In this document: piece by piece, positions 46,445 through 56,104 of the stretch
Layout: each line of letters opens with the position of its first letter
How positions within the stretch are numbered: the stretch's first letter is position 1
Origin: Methylophilaceae bacterium
GTDB taxonomy: Bacteria > Pseudomonadota > Gammaproteobacteria > Burkholderiales > Methylophilaceae
Assembly (NCBI GenBank): GCA_905339275.1
Contig: CAJPFK010000001.1
Span: 62,001 to 126,000 of the forward strand
Reading direction: 5' to 3'
Length of the DNA: 64,000 nucleotides
The notes under the pieces: generated by a model
Databases searched by the model: none
Told to the model about the DNA's origin: nothing
Seen by the model: only the letters and a program-made list of their open reading frames with translations
Made by a program: the position numbers and the translations under genes

Positions 46445-47425
46445 TTGAATAACCCATCATATTCATCTGCACCTAAATTGCTGGATCAAGTCAGAGGCAA
46501 AATACGTCTCAAGCACTACAGTATTCGCACCGAGCAGGCTTATCTAGATTGGATTAAACGATTTATTCTGCATTTTGACAAGCGCCATCCTAAAGAGCTT
46601 GGCGCATCCGAAGTCGAGCAATTTTTGACACATCTTGCTGTTAACGGGAATGTCTCTGCCTCAACGCAAAATCAGGCCAAGAGTGCATTGTTGTTTTTGT
46701 ATAAGCATGTGCTGGAAATGGAGCTTCCGTGGTTGGATAACGTGGAGCGGGCAAAGGTACCCAAGCGCTTGCCGGTGGTGCTGACTCGGGATGAGGTGCA
46801 AAGGATGTTGGGGCAGTTGCAGGGTACGCATTGGTTGGTGGCGAGTTTGCTGTATGGCTCCGGCATGCGGATTCTTGAGGCATTGCGTCTGCGTGTGAAG
46901 GATTTGGAGTTGAGCCGCAAGGAGATCCTGATTCGGGATGGCAAGGGGTTCAAGGATAGGGTGACCATGTTGCCTGTGGCGTTGGTGAATCCACTACGCG
47001 AGCATTTGGATAGGGTGAAGCAATTGCATGATCAGGATTTGAAGGAGGGGTTTGGTGCTGTATATCTGCCCTACGCGCTTGAGAGAAAGTATCCTGGTGC
47101 AGCGCAAGATTGGGCCTGGCAATACGTGTTTCCATCGGCCAAACGTTCTATCGACCCACGCTCGAACATCGAGCGTCGCCATCATGTGCAGGATCAGGCG
47201 ATTCAGCGTGCGATTCGTCAGGCTGTCAGAAATGCCGGCATCACCAAGCCCGCAACTCCCCATACACTGAGACACAGCTTTGCAACGCATCTGCTGGAAG
47301 GCGGCTACGATATCCGCACCGTGCAGGAACTGCTCGGCCATTCGGATGTTTCCACCACGATGATTTATACCCATGTGCTGAACCGCGGCGGCAAAGGTGT
47401 CGTCAGTCCGCTGGATCACCTATGA
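46445..47425 (+). CDS. intI: Integron integrase (IntI-type tyrosine recombinase)
   Basis: Tyrosine recombinase of 326 residues that recombines attC and attI sites. The N-terminal SAM-like core-binding domain ([31 protein letters not shown]) is followed by the catalytic domain with Arg142 ([13 protein letters not shown]), His273-Arg276 ([13 protein letters not shown]), His299 (LLGHSD) and Tyr308 (TTMIYTHV). The IntI-specific insert is present at about 203-232 ([20 protein letters not shown]...WAWQYVFP). The start is a TTG (46445); no better start is available. Its TGA overlaps the dinG ATG. Confidence 0.96.
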   Translation: MNNPSYSSAPKLLDQVRGKIRLKHYSIRTEQAYLDWIKRFILHFDKRHPKELGASEVEQFLTHLAVNGNVSASTQNQAKSALLFLYKHVLEMELPWLDNVERAKVPKRLPVVLTRDEVQRMLGQLQGTHWLVASLLYGSGMRILEALRLRVKDLELSRKEILIRDGKGFKDRVTMLPVALVNPLREHLDRVKQLHDQDLKEGFGAVYLPYALERKYPGAAQDWAWQYVFPSAKRSIDPRSNIERRHHVQDQAIQRAIRQAVRNAGITKPATPHTLRHSFATHLLEGGYDIRTVQELLGHSDVSTTMIYTHVLNRGGKGVVSPLDHL

Positions 47426-49362
47426 GCGATATCGGGGCGATTTTCAGCCCGGAAGGCGCGCTTGGCCAGACGATTCCGGGATTCCGCACGCGCAGCCAGC
47501 AGGTTGAACTGGCGCAGGCCATCGATAATGCCATCAGGCAGGGCGGGCAGTTGGTGGCCGAAGCCGGCACCGGCACCGGCAAAACCTTTGCCTATCTGGT
47601 GCCCGCCTTGCTCTCGGGCGGTAAGGTTATTATTTCCACCGGCACCAAAACCCTGCAAGACCAGTTGTTTACCCGCGATCTGCCTGCCGTACGCGATGCG
47701 CTCAAGGTGCCGGTGACTGTCACGATGCTCAAGGGCAGGTCTAACTATGTCTGCCACTTTCACCTGGAGCGCGCGATCAATGAGGGGCGCTTTGCTTCGA
47801 GGGAAGATGCCAACTATGTGCACAAGATTCGCGCGTTTGCCGAGAACAGCAGCAGCGGCGACAAGGCGGAACTGACGGATGTGCCCGAAAGCTCGACGGT
47901 CTGGCCCGCAGTGACCTCGACGCGTGACAACTGCATGGGCCAGGAATGCGGCTATTACAAGGATTGCTTTGTGATGGAAGCGCGCAAGCGTGCGCTGGCG
48001 GCCGATGTGGTCGTCGTTAATCATCACTTGTTCTTTGCCGATGTCATGCTGCGCGACGAAGGCGTAGCCGAGCTGCTGCCGAGCGCGAACACGGTGATTT
48101 TCGACGAAGCCCACCAGTTGCCGGAGGTGGCTGGCCTGTTTTTCGGCGAAGACGTTTCCACCAGCCAGTTGATGGAACTGGCCCGCGATGCCCATGCCGA
48201 ATTCATTACCACCGCCAGGGATTGCCTGGCGCTGCCTGAAGCGACGGCCGCGCTGGAAAAGGCCGTGCGCGATTTCCGCCTGATTTTTGCTTACGAAGGC
48301 TCGCGCATGCCGGCGCTTAAAGCACTAGCGCTCAAAGGCTTCGATGCTGCTTACGATACCATGCAGGAAAAGCTGAAAGCGCTGGGTGCCGTGCTGGAAA
48401 CCCAGGCCGAACGCGACCCGGCCCTGGAAAACTGCTGGCAGCGCAGCCAGGGTTTGATGGAGCAATTGCAGCGCTGGCACAAGGCGGAAAATGCCAACCT
48501 CGTGCGCTGGGTGGAAGTTTTTACGCAATCCGTGCAACTCCATGCTACGCCGCTCTCGGTAGCGGAGGGGTTCGGCAAGCAACTCAATGCGCAGCCGCGT
48601 TCATGGATATTCACCTCCGCCACGCTGGCCGTCAGAAACGATTTCAGCCATTACCTGGCGCAGATGGGCCTGGAGCAGGCGGCTACCGGCTACTGGAGCA
48701 GCCCGTTCGATTATGGGCAGCAAGCCTTGCTCTACGTGCCGAAAGACATGCCGGAACCCAACAGCAGCGGCTATACCGCTTCCGTCGCGGCGGTGGCGCT
48801 GTCAGTGATACAGGCTAGCCAGGGCAGGGCGTTCGTCCTCTGCACCTCGCTGCGCGCCATGCGCGAAGTGCATGCGCTGCTCAAGGATGCCTTTTCCACC
48901 AACGGCATGGAATACCCGCTGCTGATACAGGGCGAAAGCTCGCGCACGGAGTTGCTCGAGCGCTTCCGCAAACTGGGCAATGCCGTGCTGGTGGGTTCCC
49001 AGAGTTTCTGGGAAGGCGTCGATGTGCGCGGCGAAGCCCTGTCCGCCGTGATTATCGACAAGCTGCCGTTCGCCCCGCCGGATGATCCGGTGCTGGCCGC
49101 GCGTATCGACAAGATGAGCGCCGAAGGCAAAAACGCCTTCATGGAATACCAGCTCCCTTATGCCGTGATTACGCTGAAGCAGGGGGCGGGACGCCTGATA
49201 CGCGATGAGACGGATAGGGGCGTGCTGGTGATTTGCGATCCAAGGTTGATCAGCAAGCCTTACGGCAGGAAAGTCTGGCAGAGCTTGCCGCCATTCAGGC
49301 GGACGAGGGAGCTGGCGGATGTTCAGGCGTTCTTTGATGAAGTCCAGCTTCATGCCGACTGA
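47422..49362 (+). CDS. dinG: DinG/YoaA-family ATP-dependent DNA helicase
   Basis: XPD-like SF2 helicase of 646 residues with a predicted 4Fe-4S cluster. It has Walker [17 protein letters not shown], the Fe-S cysteines [11 protein letters not shown] and [27 protein letters not shown] (DEAH) and the C-terminal [13 protein letters not shown] and [14 protein letters not shown] motifs. The ATG at 47422 is four bases before the end of intI (ATGA overlap), so a frame upstream to 47110 is rejected. Close to YoaA. Likely resolves R-loops or replication problems. Confidence 0.94.
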   Translation: MSDIGAIFSPEGALGQTIPGFRTRSQQVELAQAIDNAIRQGGQLVAEAGTGTGKTFAYLVPALLSGGKVIISTGTKTLQDQLFTRDLPAVRDALKVPVTVTMLKGRSNYVCHFHLERAINEGRFASREDANYVHKIRAFAENSSSGDKAELTDVPESSTVWPAVTSTRDNCMGQECGYYKDCFVMEARKRALAADVVVVNHHLFFADVMLRDEGVAELLPSANTVIFDEAHQLPEVAGLFFGEDVSTSQLMELARDAHAEFITTARDCLALPEATAALEKAVRDFRLIFAYEGSRMPALKALALKGFDAAYDTMQEKLKALGAVLETQAERDPALENCWQRSQGLMEQLQRWHKAENANLVRWVEVFTQSVQLHATPLSVAEGFGKQLNAQPRSWIFTSATLAVRNDFSHYLAQMGLEQAATGYWSSPFDYGQQALLYVPKDMPEPNSSGYTASVAAVALSVIQASQGRAFVLCTSLRAMREVHALLKDAFSTNGMEYPLLIQGESSRTELLERFRKLGNAVLVGSQSFWEGVDVRGEALSAVIIDKLPFAPPDDPVLAARIDKMSAEGKNAFMEYQLPYAVITLKQGAGRLIRDETDRGVLVICDPRLISKPYGRKVWQSLPPFRRTRELADVQAFFDEVQLHAD

Positions 49363-49370
49363 CCGGCGTT

Positions 49371-50282
49371 TTAACCGGGCTGGCCGTAAAGCCTGACCCT
49401 GCCGGTGCCGGTTCTTTTTGCCTGGTACATGGCCTGGTCTGCCCGTTTGATGAGCTCGTCGGCGGTTGACCCGTGATCGGGAAACACGGAGATGCCGATG
49501 CTGGATGAGATGTGCGCCCGGTGTTCCTGCAGGAGGAAGGGTTTCTCGATTGCCGCAATGATTTTTTCGGCAACATTCAGCACATTATCCATATTGGTGA
49601 TGCCGGGAAGCAGTACGAGAAACTCATCCCCACCGTAACGGCAGACGATATCCGAGGCGCGGAGCACCTCGATCAGCCGGTTGGCGACCTGCCGCAACAG
49701 GAGGTCGCCGATGCTGTGTCCATAATGGTCATTCACCGGCTTGAAGTGATCCAGGTCGATAAACATGATGGCAAAGCGTTCGCCCTTGCGAAGGGCCAGT
49801 TGCATCGTGTTTTCGAGAATTTCATAGAAGCTGCTGCGATTGGGGATGCCCGTCAGGCTGTCCTGTCTGGCCAGCATCGAAACCTTGCCCTCCAGCTCCT
49901 TTTTTTCGGTGACATCGTTTGCATAGCCGGTCCAGACGATATGGCCATCCGGTGTCGTGATCGAGGCGTCATTTGCCCCGAAATACATCTCTTTCCCGCT
50001 GGTTGAGACAATCCTGAATTGCCCGAACCAGGGCTTGCCTTCTTTTGCGGTCTGCAGGCTCTCCGCAATGACGCGGTCTATATCCTCCGGGTGAATGAGT
50101 GATAGCACCGCATCGGCATCGGCCAGGGCCTTGTCGATGGGAATCCCCAGTATGCGTTCGATGCCGGCGCTGACATATAAAAACCTGAACACGCCATCCG
50201 GGCTCATCTGCAACTGGTAAAGAAAACCTGGCAGGGTATCCAGGATGGGCAGCGCGGGTTCAATCGTTTTCAGAGGAGACAA
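49371..50282 (-). CDS. PAS-GGDEF diguanylate cyclase
   Basis: Protein of 303 residues. A PAS domain at about residues 15-130 (GFLYQLQMSPDGVFRFLYVSAGIERILGI, SLIHPEDIDRVI) senses an unknown ligand. The GGDEF domain (about 135-300) has DSLTGIPNRSSFYE, IDLDHFKPVNDHYGHSIGD, and an intact RASD inhibitory site five residues before YGGDEF. Both the active site and product-feedback site look functional, so it should make c-di-GMP in the cytoplasm. It converges on dinG, eight bases apart. Confidence 0.94.
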   Translation of the reverse strand: MSPLKTIEPALPILDTLPGFLYQLQMSPDGVFRFLYVSAGIERILGIPIDKALADADAVLSLIHPEDIDRVIAESLQTAKEGKPWFGQFRIVSTSGKEMYFGANDASITTPDGHIVWTGYANDVTEKKELEGKVSMLARQDSLTGIPNRSSFYEILENTMQLALRKGERFAIMFIDLDHFKPVNDHYGHSIGDLLLRQVANRLIEVLRASDIVCRYGGDEFLVLLPGITNMDNVLNVAEKIIAAIEKPFLLQEHRAHISSSIGISVFPDHGSTADELIKRADQAMYQAKRTGTGRVRLYGQPG

Positions 50283-50438
50283 TCGTGGATTCCGTAGCGA
50301 TTACATGGAAGGGGCAGGTATAAGTTGTGTGTTGCAATGCCTTTACCGAATCATATCTTATGCCTGCAGTTCAAGTATATCGCTTGTTTCGCAGAATCGG
50401 CAGGGTGAAATGGCCAGGATGGGGCCGTGCCCGGGGTT

Positions 50439-50657
50439 TCATGGCTGATGGTTTCTCAACGGGTCAAGCAGGCCTTTCAAACCGTTGTGGTCCAGTTCCT
50501 GCATGAGGGCGAGCAGGCGGCCGATTTCACCGGGCGGAAAACCTTCGCGTGCAAACCAGTTGAGGTAGTGGCCGGGGAGGTCGGCAATCAGCCGTCCTTT
50601 GTATTTGCCAAAAGGCATGGTGCGCGTGACGAGTAGCTGCAGGTCCTGCGGGTTCAT
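50439..50657 (-). CDS. DUF3820 family protein
   Basis: Small protein of 72 residues: MNPQDLQLLVTRTMPFGKYKGRLIADLPGHYLNWFAREGF..., the DUF3820 signature MPFGKYKG..I.DLP..YL.W. Function unknown; the same motif occurs near nuclease domains. It follows the DUF4144-like gene after 12 bases on the same strand. Confidence 0.85.
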   Translation of the reverse strand: MNPQDLQLLVTRTMPFGKYKGRLIADLPGHYLNWFAREGFPPGEIGRLLALMQELDHNGLKGLLDPLRNHQP

Positions 50658-50669
50658 TTGATGGCGCTT

Positions 50670-51017
50670 CTACTGCGCATCCAGCGATTTCACCATGCGT
50701 ATAGCTTCCGCGACAGAGGCGGCGGAGAGTTTGGCGACACAACATTCGCCTGATTGCGCAGCGTGTGCCCGGACCAATGCAATCAACGTGTCGAGCGATG
50801 CGGTTTCACCACTGAATTGCGGGATTGCGTGGGGGTGGCCTCTGCCAAGCGACCAGATTCTGCCGCTGGAGTCGATGAGGCGGTCTGCAGGCCGGTAGCC
50901 GGATGCGTGCAGGTGCCCGTCTGCATCCCACTGCGCCTGGCTGCCGACATAGGCCAGCTCTGCATGCCCGGTGAAGTGGATGACGGCTGGCCAATGGATC
51001 AATCGATGTGCTTTCAT
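50670..51017 (-). CDS. Hypothetical protein, DUF4144-like
   Basis: Protein of 115 residues from ATG 51017 (MKAHRLIHWPAVIHFTGHAELAYVGSQAQWDAD...). The start fits better than 51062, which adds a stretch without family resemblance. The pattern WPAVIHF...ELAYVGS reminds me of DUF4144 (from memory, not verified). Later part VAKLSAASVAEAIRMVKSLDAQ is helical. Function unknown. Divergent from arfB. Confidence 0.6.
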   Translation of the reverse strand: MKAHRLIHWPAVIHFTGHAELAYVGSQAQWDADGHLHASGYRPADRLIDSSGRIWSLGRGHPHAIPQFSGETASLDTLIALVRAHAAQSGECCVAKLSAASVAEAIRMVKSLDAQ

Positions 51018-51099
51018 AAAAGACGATTTCCGGATGTTAGTGCTACACGAGGTTGCAAGCAATCGTTAATCCCGGTGCGCCTGCGTTACAATTCGCAGT

Positions 51100-51504
51100 A
51101 TGAATGGTGTGGTAATCCCCGAGAGCGAGTACGAAATTACTGCCATGCGCGCGCAAGGTGCCGGTGGGCAAAACGTGAACAAGGTATCGAGCGCGATTCA
51201 CCTGCGATTCGACATCAGGGCATCCGGCTTGAGCGAAGCGCATAAATCCCGTTTGCTGGCTTTGCGCGATCAGCGCATCACGGCGGATGGCGTGCTGATT
51301 ATCAAGGCGCAGCGATACCGTAGCCGGGAGTTGAACAAGGCCGATGCCATCGAGCGCCTGCACGAACTGGTCAATAGTGTTGCCAGGCCCCCGCTGGTGC
51401 GGCGTGCAACGCGCCCGACTCTCGGTTCGAAGAAACGGCGGGTCGATGCCAAAATTCAGCGTGGGCAAATCAAGGCCATGCGTGGCAAAATAGCGTCTGA
51501 ATAA
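51100..51504 (+). CDS. arfB: Alternative ribosome-rescue factor ArfB (peptidyl-tRNA hydrolase YaeJ)
   Basis: Stalled-ribosome rescue hydrolase of 134 residues. It has the GGQ motif (residues 22-24) in RAQGAGGQNVNKVSSAIHLRF and the basic C-terminal tail (KKRRVDAKIQRGQIKAMRGK) that enters the mRNA channel. Short length separates it from release factors. A GGTGTGG-type region precedes the ATG. It stands alone, 12 bases before tsaB. Confidence 0.93.
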   Translation: MNGVVIPESEYEITAMRAQGAGGQNVNKVSSAIHLRFDIRASGLSEAHKSRLLALRDQRITADGVLIIKAQRYRSRELNKADAIERLHELVNSVARPPLVRRATRPTLGSKKRRVDAKIQRGQIKAMRGKIASE

Positions 51505-51516
51505 TTTTCAGGCAAT

Positions 51517-52221
51517 ATGCATCATTCCATGCGACTTCTCGCGCTCGATACCTCTACCGAATACCTGTCGCTGGCGCTGGCCTGCGACGGCAAGACTTTT
51601 TTACGCCACATTCACGCGGGGCAGACGCATTCCCAGCAAATCCTGCCCAGGATTCGCGAACTGCTTGATGAGGCGGGGGCCAGTATGAACGGTTTGCAGG
51701 GGATTGCTTTCGGCGCCGGCCCCGGTTCCTTCACCGGCCTGCGCATCGGTTGCGGGGTTGCGCAGGGCCTGGCTTTCGGCGCCGGCTTGCCGGTCGTCGG
51801 TATTGGCACCCTGCTGGCCTTGGCGCAAGCCAGCGGTCACTCACGAGTCGTTGCCTGCCTGGATGCACGCATGGGCGAGGTTTACCACGCGGTTTATATT
51901 AAAGATGCCGCTGGATGGCAGGAAGTCCTGCCGCCGAGTGTCTGCAGGCCGGAAGCGGTGCCTGGGATTGAAGGGACGGACTGGGTGGGGGTCGGCAATG
52001 GCTGGGCGGTTTATGCCGAGGAACTGGGGTACCAGTATGCAGGGCAGATCAGCCGGACCATGCCGGAACAATTTCCCGAGGCACGCGCGATGCTGGTTCT
52101 GGCTGAGCCCATGTTCCAGGCAGGCCTTGGCCGGCCTGCGGCTGATGCCGCACCGGTCTACATTCGCAACCGCGTCGCGCTGAAGACGCTTGAGCGGGAA
52201 GCCGGGCTTAAACTCAATTGA
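51517..52221 (+). CDS. tsaB: tRNA threonylcarbamoyladenosine biosynthesis protein TsaB
   Basis: Partner of TsaD in t6A synthesis, 234 residues with an ASKHA fold. MRLLALDTSTEYLSLAL, SQQILPRIRELLDEAG, GAGPGSFTGLRIGCGVAQGLA are the family blocks. Two starts, ATG 51517 and ATG 51529 (MRLLALDT); the second matches most family members. Its TGA overlaps the TTG of rimI. tsaB-rimI-uracil glycosylase is a familiar betaproteobacterial order. Confidence 0.94.
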   Translation: MHHSMRLLALDTSTEYLSLALACDGKTFLRHIHAGQTHSQQILPRIRELLDEAGASMNGLQGIAFGAGPGSFTGLRIGCGVAQGLAFGAGLPVVGIGTLLALAQASGHSRVVACLDARMGEVYHAVYIKDAAGWQEVLPPSVCRPEAVPGIEGTDWVGVGNGWAVYAEELGYQYAGQISRTMPEQFPEARAMLVLAEPMFQAGLGRPAADAAPVYIRNRVALKTLEREAGLKLN

Positions 52222-52679
52222 ACGCTATCCTCAAATCCGCGCTACGGATGCGGCCGATGCAACTATCGGACCTGGATGCCGTCATGGCGATTGAGCCTGA
52301 AATCTATGCCTTTCCCTGGACAGCCGGAAATTTCAGGGATTCATTGAATGCCGGCCATAGCTGCTGGGTGTATGAACATGGCCAATCCATCATCGGCTAT
52401 GCGGTATTGATGCTGGTGCTGGATGAAGCCCACCTGCTCAATATCAGCATTGCCAAGGCTGCGCAGGGTAACGGGCATGGGCGTGCATTGCTTGACCGGA
52501 TGATGGAAAAAGCACGCGAACATGGCGCGCTCAATCTGTTTCTGGAGGTGAGAGTGTCGAACAAGGTGGCGATTCGTTTGTACGAAAATGCAGGATTCAA
52601 CGAGATGGCGATCCGCCGTAAATACTACCCTGCCGAAAATGGGCGGGAAGATGCAATCCTGATGGGCATGGCATTATGA
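52218..52679 (+). CDS. rimI: Ribosomal protein S18-alanine N-acetyltransferase
   Basis: GNAT acetyltransferase of 153 residues: [67 protein letters not shown] (acetyl-CoA loop) and [18 protein letters not shown]. The start is a TTG (52218) overlapping tsaB; the ATG at 52248 is a second candidate. The stop overlaps the next ATG by four bases, so tsaB-rimI-udg are coupled. Confidence 0.93.
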   Translation: MNAILKSALRMRPMQLSDLDAVMAIEPEIYAFPWTAGNFRDSLNAGHSCWVYEHGQSIIGYAVLMLVLDEAHLLNISIAKAAQGNGHGRALLDRMMEKAREHGALNLFLEVRVSNKVAIRLYENAGFNEMAIRRKYYPAENGREDAILMGMAL

Positions 52680-53488
52680 CCTTGACCAGGGATGATATGC
52701 TGCGCGAACTTGAACTGCTTCCGGCCTGGAAGTTGCGCGATGTGCCTGCGGCCCAGCCTGTTGCGGCGGTTGAAATTGCGCAGCCCGAAGCCGTGAGCGC
52801 CGGGCCGCAAAATGTGGTGGACGCTCCGGCATCCGGGGAACAGCCGGCATCCCCGGAACAAGCGGATAACGCAGCAGGCAGGCCGAGAGCCGAGATCATC
52901 AGGCAACTGGATTGGGACGCGCTGCAGGCCTGTGTAAAGGAATGCCAGGCCTGCAGTCTCGCAAAGACGCGCACGCAGACGGTGTTCGGCGTGGGCGACC
53001 CTGCCGCCGAGTGGCTGATCGTCGGCGAGGCGCCGGGCGCGGAGGAAGACCGCAAGGGCGAGCCTTTCGTCGGCCAGGCGGGCAAGCTTCTGGACAACAT
53101 GCTGGCTGCCATCAAGCTCAAGCGCGGGCAGAATGTGTATATCGCCAATGTATTGAAATGCAGGCCGCCGGAGAACCGCGACCCGCATGGCGAGGAAGTC
53201 GTTAAATGCGATCCGTTTCTCAAACGGCAGGTCGAGCTGATCCAGCCCAAGCTGATTCTCGCCCTGGGCAAGTTCGCTGCCCAGTCCTTGCTCGATACGG
53301 ATGCCACCATTGCCAGCATGCGCGGCAAGCTGCATGATTACAACGGCGTGCCGGTCATCGTGACCTATCATCCGGCTTATTTGCTGCGCAACCTGCCTGA
53401 CAAGGCCAAGGCCTGGGAAGACCTTTGTTTTGCCATGTCCACCATGCGTGGCTTGCAATCAGGTATTGTGGCTCAATCTTCAGAATAG
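52676..53488 (+). CDS. Family 4 uracil-DNA glycosylase (4Fe-4S)
   Basis: Removes uracil from DNA for base-excision repair, 270 residues. The N-terminal 75 residues are a variable Pro/Ala-rich stretch. The catalytic part has the Fe-S ligands Cys90 and Cys93 ([13 protein letters not shown]), Cys162 ([11 protein letters not shown]) and Cys178 (VKCDPFL), the motif [20 protein letters not shown] and the YHPAYLLRN motif. ATGA overlap with rimI. Confidence 0.93.
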   Translation: MTLTRDDMLRELELLPAWKLRDVPAAQPVAAVEIAQPEAVSAGPQNVVDAPASGEQPASPEQADNAAGRPRAEIIRQLDWDALQACVKECQACSLAKTRTQTVFGVGDPAAEWLIVGEAPGAEEDRKGEPFVGQAGKLLDNMLAAIKLKRGQNVYIANVLKCRPPENRDPHGEEVVKCDPFLKRQVELIQPKLILALGKFAAQSLLDTDATIASMRGKLHDYNGVPVIVTYHPAYLLRNLPDKAKAWEDLCFAMSTMRGLQSGIVAQSSE

Positions 53489-53508
53489 CATTCAACAAGG
53501 AGAGCAAT

Positions 53509-54099
53509 ATGCGTTCAATCGTACTTAAACTGATGATGCTTGTGATGGTACTTACCCTGACAGGCTGCGGATATAACAAATTGCAGGCCACCGACGAGCA
53601 GATCACGGCGGCCTGGTCGGAAGTGCTGAACCAGTACCAGCGCCGTGCCGACCTGGTGCCTAACCTGGTGAACGTGGTCAAGGGCTATGCCTCGCACGAG
53701 AAGGAGGTGCTGGAAACCGTCACCGCTGCGCGTGCCAGGGTGGGCGGCATACAGGCGACCCCCGAGCTGATCAATGATGAGCAGGCATTCGCAAAATTCC
53801 AGGCTGCGCAGGGCGAGCTGACTTCCGCCCTCTCGCGTCTGCTGGTGGTTGCCGAGAACTATCCGCAGCTCAAGGCGGATGGCCTGTTCCGCGACCTGCA
53901 GGCGCAACTGGAAGGCACGGAGAATCGCATTACTGTGGCACGCAACCGCTATATCCAGTCGGTGCAGGAATACAACACCACGGTGCGCTCATTCCCCAGC
54001 AACCTCACCGCCATGGTCTTCGGCATGAAAACCAAGCCGAACTTCACCGTGGAAAATGAAAAGGCGCTTGCGACACCGCCCGTTGTCGATTTCAACTGA
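53509..54099 (+). CDS. LemA family lipoprotein
   Basis: Protein of 196 residues. N-terminal signal (MRSIVLKLMMLVMVLTLTGC) with lipobox LTGC, then the coiled LemA fold: NKLQATDEQITAAWSEVLNQYQRRADLVPNLVNVVKGYA. LemA proteins are membrane-anchored with unknown biochemical role. An AAGGAGA site precedes the ATG. Followed by two TPM proteins; lemA-TPM clusters are frequent. Confidence 0.92.
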   Translation: MRSIVLKLMMLVMVLTLTGCGYNKLQATDEQITAAWSEVLNQYQRRADLVPNLVNVVKGYASHEKEVLETVTAARARVGGIQATPELINDEQAFAKFQAAQGELTSALSRLLVVAENYPQLKADGLFRDLQAQLEGTENRITVARNRYIQSVQEYNTTVRSFPSNLTAMVFGMKTKPNFTVENEKALATPPVVDFN

Positions 54100-54102
54100 T
54101 AA

Positions 54103-54927
54103 ATGAATGTGATGCGCCGCTGGCTGTTTGGCCTGCTCCTGTTGGTTTTGCCGTGGGCTGCCCTGGCCGAAGTGCCGGTGCCGCCGCTGAATGCGCGCGT
54201 CACTGATCTTGCCGGCGTCCTGCAACCCGGCCAGAAAGCGGCGCTGGAATCGCGGCTGGCGGCATTCGAGCAGGAAAAAGGCAGCCAGATTGCGGTGCTG
54301 ATCGTTCCGACTACGCAGCCGGAAGCCATCGAACAGTATGCCATCCGCGTTGCGGAAAGCTGGAAACTGGGGCGCAAGGGCGTCGATGACGGCCTGCTGA
54401 TCCTGGTTGCGACGGATGACCGGGCAATGCGCATCGAGGTCGGTTACGGGCTGGAAGGCGCGATTCCCGATGCGATTGCCAAGCGCGTGATTGCGGAAAT
54501 CATGACGCCTTTCTTCAGGCAGGCGGATTTCTACGGTGGCCTGAATGCGGCTGTCGAGCAACTGATTGCCCTGATTGCCGGCGAGTCCCTGCCTGAACCC
54601 GCGCCAGCTTCGACAACGACTGCATTCGAAGATATGTTGCCGTTGCTGCTGTTCGGTGGCATGGCGCTCGGCGGTATTTTGCGGGCGATATTCGGGCATT
54701 TTCTCGGCGGCACCATCAACGGCGGCTTGATCGGCATCCTGGTCTGGGTTCTCGGCGGCGGGCTGGCGGTGGCGGTTATCCTGGGTATTGTCGCCTTTTT
54801 CATTACGCTGAGTGGCGGCATGGGCATGATGGGCGGCGGTACAGGACGCGGCGGCGGCCTCGGCGGGGGCGGTTTTTCCGGTGGCGGTGGCGGATTTGGC
54901 GGCGGAGGCGCATCGGGACGATGGTAA
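54103..54927 (+). CDS. TPM domain protein (YgcG family) with Gly-rich C-terminus
   Basis: Envelope protein of 274 residues. Signal peptide (WLFGLLLLVLPWAALA), TPM (TLP18.3/Psb32/MOLO-1) domain at 25-160 (VTDLAGVLQPGQKAALESRLAAFE, GRKGVDDGLLILVATDDRAMRIEVGYGLEGAIPD). One or two hydrophobic helices and a glycine-serine-rich tail follow. Probably an inner-membrane or periplasmic protein with the LemA partner. Overlaps the next TPM gene by seven bases. Confidence 0.9.
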   Translation: MNVMRRWLFGLLLLVLPWAALAEVPVPPLNARVTDLAGVLQPGQKAALESRLAAFEQEKGSQIAVLIVPTTQPEAIEQYAIRVAESWKLGRKGVDDGLLILVATDDRAMRIEVGYGLEGAIPDAIAKRVIAEIMTPFFRQADFYGGLNAAVEQLIALIAGESLPEPAPASTTTAFEDMLPLLLFGGMALGGILRAIFGHFLGGTINGGLIGILVWVLGGGLAVAVILGIVAFFITLSGGMGMMGGGTGRGGGLGGGGFSGGGGGFGGGGASGRW

Positions 54928-55424
54928 GCACAGTAAAAAGATTCCTGACCCATCTGTTCAGCGGCCCATGGCTGGTGCGCCGTTATTTCAGCAGTGAGGC
55001 CATGCGCCATATTGAGCAGGCCATCAGTGACAGCGAGCGCTCACATTCGGGGCAGATACGTTTTGCTGTCGAATCCGGCCTGCATCCATACAGCCTGATT
55101 AAAGGAAATCCGCCCAGGGCGCGTGCGCTGGAGCTGTTTTCCAGCCTGGGAATATGGGATACCGAACAGAATAACGGCGTGCTGATCTATCTGCTGCTGG
55201 CGGATCATGACGTCGAAATCATTGTGGACCGGGGTATCTGCCGGTACGTGGCGCAACCGGTATGGGATTCGATCTGCCACGAGATGGAATTGCTGTTCAA
55301 ACAGGGCAAGTTTGAGCAGGCAACCCTGCTTGGGATAGACAGGATAGGGCAGTTGCTTGCCCGGCATTTTCCACCCGGCCATAAGAATGAAAACGAATTG
55401 CCGGATCAGCCAGTGGTGCTTTAG
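54921..55424 (+). CDS. Second TPM domain protein
   Basis: TPM-domain protein of 167 residues without signal peptide (MVSTVKRFLTHLFSGPWLVRRYFSSEAM), then HIEQAISDSERSHSGQIRFAVESGL and LIYLLLADHDVEIIVDRGICRYVAQPVWDSIC. Cytoplasmic or peripheral. ATG overlaps the preceding gene; lemA-TPM-TPM form an operon. The 3' end overlaps the start of the next exported protein gene by 38 bases. Confidence 0.86.
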   Translation: MVSTVKRFLTHLFSGPWLVRRYFSSEAMRHIEQAISDSERSHSGQIRFAVESGLHPYSLIKGNPPRARALELFSSLGIWDTEQNNGVLIYLLLADHDVEIIVDRGICRYVAQPVWDSICHEMELLFKQGKFEQATLLGIDRIGQLLARHFPPGHKNENELPDQPVVL

Positions 55425-56013
55425 CTTAATTTTTCTGACGGCGGCTCCATATCTGCATGCGGATGCGGAAACGATGACGCGCGTACTGAAACAGCAGCCG
55501 GCGCTCTCCGGGTTCGATGTATGCCATGCCGGAGGTTGCGCACATATCAGCCATGTGCGCCTGAGCCCCGCCGAATGGCGGCAGGTCGAAGCGGTTTGTG
55601 AACCTCGCCCTGAAAATGCCGGGACCGAACGCGTATGCATCGCCAATGCGGTCGGCAGGCTGGAGCAGATCGTCGGCGCAAAAACCGGTACGGATACGGA
55701 CCGTGGCGGCACGCTGGGCAACTCCGATTATCCGGGGCAGATGGATTGCAACGATGAGGCCATCAATACCAGTACCTACGTCAAGCTGCTGATCCAGCAC
55801 GGGCTGGTCATTCACCACGAGCTTCTCGATGTCAGGAGGCGGGGCTTCTTTTTCAATGGCTGGCCGCATACGACGGCAGTCATACGCGAGACCGCCACAC
55901 AGCAGCAATATGCCCTCGACGCCTGGTTTTATGACAATGGCCATCCAGCCGTCGTGCTGCCTCTCGAGCAGTGGCAGTCCGGCTGGAAGCCTGAAGACAG
56001 CCCGGCCCGCTGA
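55387..56013 (+). CDS. Exported hypothetical protein
   Basis: Protein of 208 residues from ATG 55387, with signal peptide ([21 protein letters not shown]). Several cysteines ([27 protein letters not shown]) and a later [24 protein letters not shown] block recall a periplasmic folded protein. I do not recognise the family. It overlaps the TPM gene and lies 91 bases upstream of proS. Confidence 0.68.
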   Translation: MKTNCRISQWCFSLIFLTAAPYLHADAETMTRVLKQQPALSGFDVCHAGGCAHISHVRLSPAEWRQVEAVCEPRPENAGTERVCIANAVGRLEQIVGAKTGTDTDRGGTLGNSDYPGQMDCNDEAINTSTYVKLLIQHGLVIHHELLDVRRRGFFFNGWPHTTAVIRETATQQQYALDAWFYDNGHPAVVLPLEQWQSGWKPEDSPAR

Positions 56014-56104
56014 TGCCTGCATAAGGCGCTTGGCCGTCAGGCTGACTTTGCCGGCGTTTCCCTATAAAATCCGTTCCTTCATCCGAATACATCAAAGAAT
56101 TTTC

